This document shows positions 24,516 to 33,034 of a stretch of 64,000 bases of DNA, piece after piece. The translations under genes were made by a program, and so were the position numbers. Location: assembly GCF_900585905.1 (NCBI RefSeq), contig NZ_UTVH01000031.1, forward strand, positions 186,001-250,000. The letters run 5' to 3'. Below the pieces are notes generated by a model. The model saw nothing but the letters and a program-made list of their open reading frames with translations, was not told the DNA's origin and made no database searches. Numbering within the stretch: the first letter of the stretch is position 1; each line of letters begins with the position of its first letter. The stretch is from Pseudomonas viridiflava (lineage in GTDB: Bacteria; Pseudomonadota; Gammaproteobacteria; Pseudomonadales; Pseudomonadaceae).

Positions 24516-26081
24516 TCAGTCTTCGAACAGAATCGGGCAGCCTTCGCCTTCCAGTTTGCGCAGCTCATCGATGACCTGGGGTCGCGCCCGCCGCAGGGTC
24601 AGGGTGCGCCCGTGGCCATTCAAGCGGCGCGCTTCCTGATGGAGCATTTCGACGCCTGAGTAATCGATGAAGTTGATGTGCTGCGCTTCGATCACCACCT
24701 GCGTGCCTTCGGTGCGTTGCAGGCGTGTCTGCAGGTAATGGCTGGCGCCGAAGAAGATCGAGCCGCCGACCCGCAGGATTTCCTCCTCGCCCTCGCGCCA
24801 TTGCTGCACGCGCGGCCGCGACGTGCGCTTGAGGTAGAAAAACAGCGAAGCCAGCACGCCAGCGTAAATGGCCGTCTGCAGCGCCAGCAGCAGGGTCGCC
24901 AGGCAGGTCAGGGCCATGACCAGAAACTCCGGGCGGCTGACCCGGAACAGAGCCTTGATGCCGCGCCTGTCCACCAGACCCCAGCAGATCAGCAGAATCG
25001 ACGCCGCCATGGCGGGGATCGGAATGTGCGCAATCAACGATGCGCCCGCCACCGCGAACAGGGCCACCCACAGTGCTGAAAACACCCCGGCCAACGGCGA
25101 GCGCGCGCCCGCCTCGAAGCTCAGGGCGGCGCGGGTGAACGAGCCCGCCGACAGATAGCCCGAAAACAGACTGCCGATCATGTTCGACAACCCTTGAGCG
25201 CGGACTTCCTGATTGGCATCGATCAGCTGTTGCGAACGCGCCGAGAGCGAGCGAGCAATCGACAAGCTGTTGACCAGCCCAAGCATGCCCAGGGCCACGG
25301 CAGTGGGCAGCAGTTTGAGTATCAGCTCCAAGTCCAGCGGCAGCGAGTGCAGCGGCGGAAGGTGGCCAACGAATGACGGCACCAGACGCACATGGCCAAA
25401 CATGGCGGGCCACAGCCAGACCAGCAGGCTGGCTGTCACCAGGCTGATGAGCAGCGTCGGCCAGCGCGGCAGCCAGTGCTTCAGGCTGATGCCCAGAGCA
25501 AGGGTCAGCAGGCCCAGTACCAGCGAGGCGCGATCCAGCTCGATGCGGTGTTCCAGCATCACTATCAGGCTGTCCAGGGCGGTGGTCTGGCTGGGTAAAT
25601 CGATGCCCAACAGGCTGGGCATCTGCCCCAGGGCAATCACCACAGCGGCGCCCAGGGTGAACCCCAGCACCACCGAGTGGGAGACGAAGTTGACCAGTGC
25701 GCCAAAGCGCAACATGCCCATTAGCCACTGGAACAGCCCGGCAATGAACGTCAGCAGCAGGATCAAGGTGATGTAATCCTGGCTGGCGGGGATGGCCAAC
25801 GGGCTGATGCTGGCGTACAGCACGATGGACACCGCAGCGGTCGGGCCGCAGATCAGGTGCCAGGATGAGCCCCACAAACAGGCAATGATGACCGGCACGA
25901 TGGCCGCATACAGGCCGTACTCGGCAGGCAGCCCGGCGATCAGGGCATAGGCGATGGATTGCGGCAGCGCCAGAATCGCCCCGCTCAACCCGACCAGCGC
26001 ATCACGGCCAACCGTCGCGCGGGTCTGCCGGGGGAGCCAGGCAAGAAATGGCAGGAATTTATGGCACTTGAGCCAAGCCAT
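24516..26081 (-). CDS. SulP family anion transporter
   Basis: A 521-residue inner-membrane transporter of the SLC26/SulP family, with about 10-14 hydrophobic segments, the N-terminal signature ALPQSIAYALIAGLPAEYGLYAA and a C-terminal STAS domain (ILRVGGSIFFGASHYLQ ... IDYSGVEMLHQEARRL). Substrate may be sulfate, bicarbonate or dicarboxylate and cannot be told from sequence. No carbonic anhydrase gene is fused or adjacent. The gene faces the tandem repeat region at its 5' side. Confidence 0.9.
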   Translation of the reverse strand: MAWLKCHKFLPFLAWLPRQTRATVGRDALVGLSGAILALPQSIAYALIAGLPAEYGLYAAIVPVIIACLWGSSWHLICGPTAAVSIVLYASISPLAIPASQDYITLILLLTFIAGLFQWLMGMLRFGALVNFVSHSVVLGFTLGAAVVIALGQMPSLLGIDLPSQTTALDSLIVMLEHRIELDRASLVLGLLTLALGISLKHWLPRWPTLLISLVTASLLVWLWPAMFGHVRLVPSFVGHLPPLHSLPLDLELILKLLPTAVALGMLGLVNSLSIARSLSARSQQLIDANQEVRAQGLSNMIGSLFSGYLSAGSFTRAALSFEAGARSPLAGVFSALWVALFAVAGASLIAHIPIPAMAASILLICWGLVDRRGIKALFRVSRPEFLVMALTCLATLLLALQTAIYAGVLASLFFYLKRTSRPRVQQWREGEEEILRVGGSIFFGASHYLQTRLQRTEGTQVVIEAQHINFIDYSGVEMLHQEARRLNGHGRTLTLRRARPQVIDELRKLEGEGCPILFED

Positions 26082-26145
26082 GAAACGCTCGTTGCAGAGT
26101 GAGAAGGAGTCAGCATACCTGTAGGAGCCGATGAGTTGGCGCCCA

Positions 26146-26808
26146 CTTGTGGCAAGGCGTCATTCGTTTTTACGCAGGTCCGTTGCCCTTGATGCAGCAC
26201 TGTCGCGAAGCAAACGTTAAACCTGTAGGAGCGCCCGAGCACCGCGAGGCCGCGATAGCGGTGTGTCAGAAAGGCCGCAATCGCGGCCTCGCGGTGCTCG
26301 TGCGCTCCTACAACGTGCGCCCTGCGATAACGCCCTCAGGCGTATTTAAAGCTCGGCCTTCACTAGCTTGTGGCGAGGCGTCATTCGTTGTAAGCAGGTC
26401 CGTTGCCCCTGACGCAGCACTGTCGCGAAGCAAACGTTAAACCTGTAGGAGCGTCCGAGCACCGCGAGGCCGCGATAGAGGTGTGTCAGACAGGCCGCGA
26501 ATCGCGGCCTCGCGGTGCTCGTGCGCTCCTACAACGTGCGCCCTGCGATAACGCCCTCAGGCGTATTTAAAGCTTGGCCTTTACTAGCTTGTGGCAAGGC
26601 GTCATTCGTTTGTAAGCAGGTCCGTTGCCCCTGACGCAGCACTGTCGCGAAGCAAACGTTAAACCTGTAGGAGCGCCCGAGCACCGCGAGGCCGCGATAG
26701 CGGTGTGTCGGACATGCCGCAATCGCGGCCTCGCGGTGCTCGTGCGCTCCTACAACGTGCGCCCTGCGATAACGCTCTCAGGCGTATTTAAAGCTTGGCC
26801 TTCACTGC
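26146..26808. repeat. Three tandem copies of a 221-bp unit including the choX 3' end
   Basis: Units start at about 26146, 26367 and 26588, an exact 221-bp period, with only scattered differences. Each unit holds a family A palindrome (26224-26312, 26444-26533, 26666-26754) and ends with the segment that encodes the last codons of the choline-binding protein (KAKL and stop) on the minus strand. Only the third unit is continuous with the intact gene; units one and two end at the junction CACTAGCTTG. This shows tandem duplication of the gene tail with its palindrome. Confidence 0.9.
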
Positions 26809-27711
26809 CGCCAGCGCATCCTTGCCGTCGAGGGTCTTGACCCCGTCGAGCCACTTGTCGAGCACACCAGGGTTGGCTGTCAGCCAGGTCTTCACAGCCT
26901 CAGCGTTGCTCACCTTGTTGTTGGTGACGTCGGCCATGATGCTGTTCTCCATGTCCAGGGTGAACGCCAGATTGCCGAGCAGCTTGCCCACGTTCGGGCA
27001 CGCCTGCGCATAGCCCTTGCGCGTCAGCGTGTGCACGGTGCCGGTGTCGCCGAAGTATTTCTCGCCGCCCTTGAGGTAATGCATCTTGATCTGCACGTTC
27101 ATCGGATGCGGCGTCCAGCCCAGAAACACCACGAACTGCTCGCGTTTGATATTGCGCCGTACTTCCGACAGCATCGCCTGCTCGCTGGAATCCACCAGCG
27201 TCCAGCCGCCCAGGTTGAACTCGTTTTTCTTGATGATCTCGGTAATCGACAGGTTGGAGGGTGACCCCGCGCCAATGCCGTAGACCTTTTTGTCGAACTT
27301 GTCGGCAAACTTGCTCAGGTCGGCAAAGTCATGCACGCCCGCATTCCAGACATAATCCGGCACGGCCAGGGTGAATTCGGTGCCGTCCAGATTCTTGGCC
27401 AGTTGGGTGACATCACCCGAGGCCACGAACTTGTCGTAGAAGCCCTGCTGCGCCGGCATCCAGTTACCCAGAAAAACGTCCAGCTTGCCGTCCTTCAGGC
27501 CGCCATAGGCGATGGGCACTGCCAGGGTATCGACCTTGGTCTTGTAGCCCATGCCATCGAGCACGAAGCTGGCGATCGCGTTGGTGGCGCCAATATCGCT
27601 CCAGCCTGGATCGGCCATTTTCACGGTGCTGCAACTTGGCTGGTCGGCCTGCGCAGCAAGGCTGCTCAGGGCCATCAGGCCTGCGGTCACGGTTTTCGAT
27701 AACGTTTTCAT
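26788..27711 (-). CDS. choX: Choline ABC transporter substrate-binding protein
   Basis: Periplasmic binding protein of the ProX/OpuAC-like ChoX family, 307 residues, with a signal peptide cleaved after LAAQA. Conserved segments include MADPGWSDIGATNAIASFVLDGMGY, DVFLGNWMPAQ and VVFLGWTPHPMN, whose Trp and Tyr residues form the aromatic cage for quaternary ammonium ligands in this family. It follows betC by 32 bp on the same strand, so it likely imports choline or choline sulfate. No ATPase or permease gene is adjacent, so partners must be encoded elsewhere. Its last codons are repeated in the downstream triplication. Confidence 0.9.
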   Translation of the reverse strand: MKTLSKTVTAGLMALSSLAAQADQPSCSTVKMADPGWSDIGATNAIASFVLDGMGYKTKVDTLAVPIAYGGLKDGKLDVFLGNWMPAQQGFYDKFVASGDVTQLAKNLDGTEFTLAVPDYVWNAGVHDFADLSKFADKFDKKVYGIGAGSPSNLSITEIIKKNEFNLGGWTLVDSSEQAMLSEVRRNIKREQFVVFLGWTPHPMNVQIKMHYLKGGEKYFGDTGTVHTLTRKGYAQACPNVGKLLGNLAFTLDMENSIMADVTNNKVSNAEAVKTWLTANPGVLDKWLDGVKTLDGKDALAAVKAKL

Positions 27712-27743
27712 TCACTTCCCCCAGGTTTTAGTTGTTGGCAGGG

Positions 27744-29249
27744 TCAAGGTTGTGGATAACGCGCCTTGCGCTCCAGATCGTCGAGGTCGATATGGTTGCG
27801 CATGTACTGCTGACTGGCGTCGACCAGCGGCTGGTGATCCCAACTCTTCAGCTTGCCCAGTGCCAGCGATTCGGCCACGAAACGTCGCCGCCGCTGGCTG
27901 GCGAGCACCTGGTGGTGTATCGCCGGTATATCCCATTTGGCCCGTGCTTCAGCCAGAAAGTCATTGAACAGCGACTGGTGAGCCGTCGATTGGCTCAGCT
28001 CCTCCAGTTCCCTCGGATCGTTGTGCACATCGAACAGCAGGCACGGGTCCTGTTCCGAATAGATGAATTTGTAGGCGCCACGTCGAATCATCATCAGCGG
28101 GCTGGTGGTGCCTTCGGCCATGTACTCGCCAAAGACTTCGTCGTGACCACCCTCGCCCAGCAAATGCGGCATCAGCGAGCGCCCGTCCAGCGCCAGCTCT
28201 TCGTGCAGTTCGCCCTCGGCCATGGCGACGAAGGTCGGCAGCAGGTCCGCAGTGGACACCGCCGCGCCGACCCGGCCGGCCTTGAACTGGCCCGGAGCGT
28301 AGACCAACAGCGGCACCCGCGCAGCCATTTCGAACCAGTGCATCTTGTACCAGAGACTGCGCTCGCCCAGCATGTCGCCGTGATCGCCCGAGAACACGAT
28401 GATTGTGTCGTCGGCCAGGCCGGCCTCGTCCAGGGTCTGCAGCAACTTGCCGACATTGCTGTCGATGTAGCTGCAAGCGCCGAAATAGGCCCGCCGCGCA
28501 TCACGAATCTTGTCAGCAGGCAGCGGCTTGTCCCACAGATCATAGACCTTCATCAGGCGCTGGGAGTGGGGATCTACGTCGTCCTGGGTGGGTTGATGCT
28601 CAGGCATCGGGATGTCGCTGTCGGCGTACAGGTCCCAGAACGGCTTGGGAATGGTGTACGGATCGTGCGGATGGGTCATCGACACGGTGAGGCAGAACGG
28701 CTGGTCGCCATCGTTGCGCACGTGATCGAACAGATACTGCTGCGCCTTGAACACCACCTCTTCGTCGAAATCCAGCTGGTTGGTGCGCACGCACGGGCCG
28801 GCCTGCAGCACCGACGCCATGTTGTGATACCAGGTGGGGCGCACGTCCGGCGCGTCCCAGTTGACGGACCAGCCGTAGTCCGCAGGGTAGATGTCGCTGG
28901 TCAGGCGCTCTTCATAGCCGTGCAGCTGATCCGGGCCACAGAAATGCATTTTGCCGGACAGCGCCGTCTTGTAACCCATGCGCCGCAGGTAATGCGCGTA
29001 GGTGGGGATGTCGGCGGGGAAATCTGCAGCATTGTCATAGGCGCCGATCTTGCTTGGCAATTGCCCGCTGACCAGAGTGAACCTTGACGGCGCGCACAGC
29101 GGGCTGTTGCAGTACGCGGCGTCGAACACCACGCCCTCGGCAGCCAGGCGGCTCAGATTGGGCATTTTGATTGTAGATGCGGCGTAGAACGGCAACATCG
29201 GCGCGGCCATTTGATCGGCCATGATGAATAAAATATTTTTGCGCTTCAT
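27744..29249 (-). CDS. betC: Choline-sulfatase
   Basis: Hydrolyses choline-O-sulfate to choline and sulfate, feeding glycine betaine synthesis and sulfur supply. The start is the ATG MKRKNILFIMADQ with GGGAAG 9 bases upstream, 501 residues; an earlier ATG lacks a ribosome site. The sulfatase signature LCAPSR has Cys52 as the residue converted to formylglycine. Metal-site residues are in IMADQ and FSGDHGDMLGE. It heads the betC-choX operon and is divergent from a LysR gene. Confidence 0.95.
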   Translation of the reverse strand: MKRKNILFIMADQMAAPMLPFYAASTIKMPNLSRLAAEGVVFDAAYCNSPLCAPSRFTLVSGQLPSKIGAYDNAADFPADIPTYAHYLRRMGYKTALSGKMHFCGPDQLHGYEERLTSDIYPADYGWSVNWDAPDVRPTWYHNMASVLQAGPCVRTNQLDFDEEVVFKAQQYLFDHVRNDGDQPFCLTVSMTHPHDPYTIPKPFWDLYADSDIPMPEHQPTQDDVDPHSQRLMKVYDLWDKPLPADKIRDARRAYFGACSYIDSNVGKLLQTLDEAGLADDTIIVFSGDHGDMLGERSLWYKMHWFEMAARVPLLVYAPGQFKAGRVGAAVSTADLLPTFVAMAEGELHEELALDGRSLMPHLLGEGGHDEVFGEYMAEGTTSPLMMIRRGAYKFIYSEQDPCLLFDVHNDPRELEELSQSTAHQSLFNDFLAEARAKWDIPAIHHQVLASQRRRRFVAESLALGKLKSWDHQPLVDASQQYMRNHIDLDDLERKARYPQP

Positions 29250-29363
29250 GTATTCGCGGCTTCCCATGCTGAAGATTTATGCGAAAGTGCTGACCATGAG
29301 AATGGGACCCATAGCGTCTGCGGTAAAGCCCATAGGCAGCAATGGCTAGGATAAGTAGAGCTT
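29250..29363. promoter_or_regulatory. Divergent promoter region of betC and its LysR regulator
   Basis: This 114-bp gap must hold promoters in both directions and the expected LysR binding site. No clear T-N11-A palindrome was identified by eye. Confidence 0.4.
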
Positions 29364-30314
29364 ATGTTTGAAGCGTTGGGGGAGATGTCGCTGGATCTGC
29401 TGCGGGCATTCGAGGCTGCTGCCCGCCTGCATAGTTTCACCAGCGCGGCGGTGGAACTGGGTACCACCCAGCCTGCCGTCAGCCAGCAGATCAAGCGCCT
29501 TGAGGAACAGCTGGCGACCCGGCTGTTTGACCGTATTTACCGTGGTATCGAGCTGACAGATGCAGGCGAAGTCCTGTTCAGCCATGTTCAGGCTGGGCTG
29601 CAATCGATGCACAGCGGCCTGGTTGCCGTCACCGACCATCACCAGCATGAGGTGCTTCAGGTCGCGACCGACTTTGCTTTCGCTTCGTATTGGCTGATGC
29701 CGCGCCTGCATCGCTTTCACAAGGCCAACCCGGATGTCGACGTCAGCCTGGTGACCAGCGAGCGCAGCCACAGCATGCTGCGCGCCGATATTGACGTGGC
29801 GATTCTGTTTGGCGATGGGCGTTTCAAACAGGGCGAAAGCCGCTGGCTGTTCAGCGAAGAAGTGTTCCCGGTGTGCAGCCCGCACCTGCTCGGCGGACGC
29901 GAACCCCCGTTGCTGCCTGAGGTGCTGCGCGATTTTCCCTTGCTGCACTTGCATGCCGAAGGCAGCAACAACTGGTTCGACTGGGGCGGCGTGTTTCGCG
30001 CCTTGAACATCACCCAGGCGCCCGCGCCGGGGCAGCTGCGATTTGATAACTACACCTTGCTGATCCAGGCAGCGATTGCTGGTCAGGGCATCGCGATCGG
30101 CTGGCGTCATCTGGTCGACGCCCTGCTGGATCAAGGCCTGCTCTGCCGCCCTATCGCCGCGACGGCGGTGTCCGGCTTCGGCTATTACGTGGTCTTGCCG
30201 CAACGCAAACGCCGGGTGCAGATCGTGCAGCAATTCGTCGATTGGCTGGCGAGTGAACAGGCACGCAGTGGCGATGGGTTGATTGGCAGGCCTTTGCCTT
30301 CGATTGCGGTTTGA
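29364..30314 (+). CDS. LysR-type regulator of choline-sulfate utilisation
   Basis: A 316-residue LysR-type activator with an N-terminal winged helix (SFTSAAVELGTTQPAVSQQIKRLEEQLATRLFDR) and a C-terminal effector domain. Divergent position 114 bp from betC fits the choline-sulfate cluster regulators of Pseudomonas and rhizobia. A start at the ATG 21 bases later ([15 protein letters not shown]) is possible and fits the LysR consensus N-terminus. The last 36 bp of the gene are repeated at 31366-31401 with two synonymous changes. Confidence 0.88.
   Translation: MFEALGEMSLDLLRAFEAAARLHSFTSAAVELGTTQPAVSQQIKRLEEQLATRLFDRIYRGIELTDAGEVLFSHVQAGLQSMHSGLVAVTDHHQHEVLQVATDFAFASYWLMPRLHRFHKANPDVDVSLVTSERSHSMLRADIDVAILFGDGRFKQGESRWLFSEEVFPVCSPHLLGGREPPLLPEVLRDFPLLHLHAEGSNNWFDWGGVFRALNITQAPAPGQLRFDNYTLLIQAAIAGQGIAIGWRHLVDALLDQGLLCRPIAATAVSGFGYYVVLPQRKRRVQIVQQFVDWLASEQARSGDGLIGRPLPSIAV
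30279..30314 (+). repeat. Direct repeat copy 1 (3' end of LysR gene)
   Basis: 36 bp beginning TTGATTGGCAGGCC and ending with the gene's stop codon. It matches 31366-31401 at 34 of 36 positions. It encodes LIGRPLPSIAV and stop, and borders the AT-rich islet on the left. Confidence 0.9.
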
Positions 30315-30498
30315 ACGAATGCCCTCATGCCTGTTGTAATACCTGCCTTACGCCTTCAACTTTCAACTCCCTGCACTGCGAATTCTCCTACATTGTTTTA
30401 GGGCTTGGTGGGTATTTACTTTTTGATTCGCAGGGGGTTAATTGAGGTCTAATTATTTGGGCACAAGATTCTGATGTTTTGAGTTGAGGTAATTAGAT

Positions 30499-30687
30499 AT
30501 GGCACGTCGAAGACTCAAATTGGTTACGTTGAATGTGTACGTCGTGCTGGTTACCGCCATACGTTGGACGTGGTATCGAGTAAAGATAAAAGCATGGTGG
30601 TGGCTATACAACGGCGTGAGGGTGTACCTGATTTTACTTATTTTGCATATTTATCACACCCTCTTTGCTGGTATGTTTTCAATGTAA
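30499..30687 (+). CDS. Small Trp/Tyr-rich putative membrane protein
   Basis: A 62-residue protein starting at ATG with GAGG 9 bases upstream. It is strongly basic at the N-terminus (ARRRLK) and contains a Trp-rich middle (IRWTWYRVKIKAWWWLYN) and a hydrophobic C-terminal stretch (LILLILHIYHTLFAGMF) that could span a membrane. Codon use is AT-rich, unlike the flanking core genes. It lies alone in the islet. No family recognised; a small toxin-like or membrane peptide is conceivable but unproven. Confidence 0.5.
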   Translation: MARRRLKLVTLNVYVVLVTAIRWTWYRVKIKAWWWLYNGVRVYLILLILHIYHTLFAGMFSM

Positions 30688-30812
30688 TTTATAGGTGTCA
30701 ATCACCTTTCGCAGGTCGTCAGGAGCCCACGATATAGGCTTCGAAGAGCTCCGGCGGCCAGCTCAAAAAATTTTGTGCCTAGTCACGCAAACACATTATC
30801 TTCAATAACGTG

Positions 30813-30833
30813 TGATCGGGCTGTGCCCGATCA
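30813..30833. repeat. Short perfect hairpin in the islet
   Basis: TGATCGGGC, loop TGT, GCCCGATCA: perfect 9-bp arms. No T run follows, so it is not a clear intrinsic terminator. Confidence 0.5.
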
Positions 30834-30887
30834 TGTTCAAAAAATATGTCAACGAGTTCGATTGCATTAATATAATAAGGTTTACAC

Positions 30888-31369
30888 ATGAGTAGGAAGA
30901 TCGATATACATATCTAAAAGGATACAGGTCGCTTGTTAGTCGGGCTTCGCCATCATTTATTTACGGGTTGCTTGCGCATCGTGGCTTCAGGTACGCGACG
31001 CTTGCCAACGGGGTCGTAACAGGCACATCGATGTCTGGAGCTGTGGCTATGAATTTTATGAGGCTAACCGCGCAAGAGTCGGGTAGGGCTCTCGATGAGC
31101 GTCAAATATTCCGGGCTATGGCTAACGCCTATTTACGAGCACTCGGCAAGCAAATAGCAACTCACGGAGAAGTTATTCGGGATATCAACCATCAAGAGGC
31201 TTGGGAGCTTCACAACAAGGTGTTCAATGAGTTGGGGATCAGTCCGGATGCCTGGACGTTGACTTCAGTGTTCAAACTCATGCCGTCGGACTCGGTAAGG
31301 GAAGCTTATTGGCAGGAGGTTTTAGCCTCGGCGGGAAACCCGGGCGCCGAATTGCTAATGGCGCATTGA
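30888..31369 (+). pseudogene. Truncated and possibly frameshifted hypothetical gene
   Basis: An open frame runs from about 30896 to a stop at 31367-31369 without an early ATG; the first in-frame ATG is 31031. An ATG at 30888 (MSRKIDIHI) is in another frame and stops after nine codons, so a frameshift near 30910 may separate it from the long frame (LKGYRSLVSRASPSFIYGLLAHRG...). The stop codon lies inside the right direct repeat, so the original C-terminus may also be lost. The C-terminal part (ALDERQIFRAMANAYLRAL...ELHNKVFNELGISPDAW) looks like a real soluble helical protein. The family is not recognised. Confidence 0.5.
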
Positions 31370-31401
31370 TTGGCAGGCCATTGCCGTCGATTGCGGTTTG
31401 A
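31366..31401 (+). repeat. Direct repeat copy 2 (remnant of LysR gene 3' end)
   Basis: Same 36 bp as 30279-30314 with two differences, each at a third codon position of proline codons, so it still encodes LIGRPLPSIAV and stop. It borders the AT-rich islet on the right. No other part of the LysR gene is present before it. Confidence 0.9.
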
Positions 31402-31410
31402 CGGCATTCG

Positions 31411-32190
31411 GCCAACTGACGTGGGACCGGCTTCAGCCGGGAAGAGACCATTGCAGCCAGCCGACCAGCTTCGCGAGCAAGCTCGCTCCCACGAGCATTG
31501 CGCCGCCACCGATTCATTGAGGCTGCATGAAAGATGCTGTGGGAGCGAGCTCGCTCGCGAAGGTACTTGCGCTCATACATGCGCCAGATCTGACGTGGGA
31601 CCAGCTTTAGCCGGGAAGAGGCCATTGCAGCCAGCCGCCCAGCTTCGCGAGCAAGCTCGCTCCCACGAGCATTGCGCCGCCATTCATCGAGGCTGCATGA
31701 AAGATGCTGTGGGAGCGAGCTTGCTCGCGAAGGTACTTGCGCTCATACACTCGCCAGATCTGACGTGGGACCGGCTTCAGCCGGGAAGAGGCCATTGCAC
31801 CCAGCTTCGCGAGCAAGCTCGCTCCCACGAGCATTGCGCCGCCACCGATTCATTGAGGCTGCATTAAAGATGCTGTGGGAGCGGGCTTGCTCGCGAAGGT
31901 ACTTGCGCTCATACATGCGCCAGATCTGACGTGGGACCGGCTTCAGCGGGAAGAGGCCATTGCACCCAGCTTCGCGAGCAAGCTCGCTCCCACGAGCATT
32001 GTGCCGCCACCGATTCATTGAGGCTGCATGAAAGATGCTGTGGGAGCGAGCTTGCTCGCGAAGGTACTTGCGCTCATACACTCGCCAGATCTGACGTGGG
32101 ACCGGCTTTAGCCGGGAAGAGGCCATCGCAGGCGACGCATTTTTATCGTCTGGAATGATGCCTTCCTGGCTAAAGCCGGTCCCACGACCC
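31411..32190. repeat. Composite REP tandem array (about 170-bp units)
   Basis: Copies of the family B start GACGTGGGACCGGCTT occur at about 31418, 31592, 31762, 31928 and 32093, giving periods of 165-174 bp. Each unit has a family B palindrome, then GCTTCGCGAGCAAGCTCGCT, a spacer, the inverse AGCGAGCTTGCTCGCGAAG, and a linker GGTACTTGCGCTCATACA. A closing inverse REP (CTAAAGCCGGTCCCAC) lies at about 32170-32188. It separates the islet from trpA. Confidence 0.88.
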
Positions 32191-32221
32191 TGTGCCAGAA
32201 GCTTGTCCCGAAAACCGGTCT

Positions 32222-33034
32222 TCAGCTGACCCGCGCCTGGCGCACGCCTTCTGCGAGTGCGGCGCACAGGCTGAGCACGTCTTGCACGCCCTGCTCGGGG
32301 GAGGCTGCATTGGCGATCTTTTCGACCAGAGCCGAGCCCACCACCACGCCATCGGCCAAGCGCGCGACTGCAGCAGCCTGCTCCGGCGTACGAATGCCGA
32401 AACCTACGCAGATCGGCAGGCTGGTGTGCCGATGCAGACGCTCAATCGCGGTCTGGATCTGCTCGGTGGTCGCCGAACCTGCGCCGGTAACACCCGCCAC
32501 CGACACGTAATAGACAAAGCCGGAACTGCGCTGCAAGACGCGGGGCAGGCGTGCGTCGTCGGTGGTTGGCGTGGTCAGGCGAATGAAATCGATGCCTGAT
32601 GCCTGGGCCGGTGTCGCCAGCTCGGCGTCGTGCTCGGGTGGCAGGTCGACGATGATCAGGCCGTCTACGCCCGCTTCGCTGGCCGCGGCGACAAACTTGT
32701 CGACGCCGAAGCGGTGAATCGGGTTGTAGTAGCCCATCAGCACGATGGGCGTGGTCTGGTCTTCGACGCGAAACTCGCTAACCATCTGCAGGGTTTTCAG
32801 CAGTGTCTGGCCTGCATCGAGGGCGCGCAGAGTCGCTAACTGGATCGCGAGGCCATCGGCCATTGGATCGGTAAACGGCATGCCCAGCTCGATGATATCG
32901 GCGCCAGCGGCGGGCAGGCCCTTGAGCACTTTCAGCGAGGTGTCATAACCCGGATCGCCGGCCGTGACGAAGGTCACCAGTGCTGCGCGGCCTTCGCTTT
33001 TAAGCTGGGTAAAACGTTGTTCGAGGCGGCTCAT
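32222..33034 (-). CDS. trpA: Tryptophan synthase alpha chain
   Basis: Cleaves indole-3-glycerol phosphate to indole and glyceraldehyde-3-phosphate and passes indole to TrpB. The 270-residue TIM-barrel protein has the catalytic Glu49 and Asp60 in [15 protein letters not shown], and [10 protein letters not shown] and [11 protein letters not shown]. Its ATG overlaps the trpB stop by 4 bp, so translation is coupled. Confidence 0.97.
   Translation of the reverse strand: MSRLEQRFTQLKSEGRAALVTFVTAGDPGYDTSLKVLKGLPAAGADIIELGMPFTDPMADGLAIQLATLRALDAGQTLLKTLQMVSEFRVEDQTTPIVLMGYYNPIHRFGVDKFVAAASEAGVDGLIIVDLPPEHDAELATPAQASGIDFIRLTTPTTDDARLPRVLQRSSGFVYYVSVAGVTGAGSATTEQIQTAIERLHRHTSLPICVGFGIRTPEQAAAVARLADGVVVGSALVEKIANAASPEQGVQDVLSLCAALAEGVRQARVS

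Noticed and set aside
27732..29087. 451-codon plus-strand frame opposite betC
   Set aside because: Antisense of betC, which has the complete sulfatase signature.
30888..31369. Type III effector
   Set aside because: No hrp box and no recognised effector motif was seen upstream or in the frame; kept as an unknown broken gene.
31370..31867. 165-codon frame in the REP array
   Set aside because: Repetitive peptide produced by reading through REP units; not a gene.
31411..32190. Possible CRISPR array
   Set aside because: Units are 165-174 bp with internal palindromes and repeated spacers; no short identical repeats with unique spacers and no cas genes.
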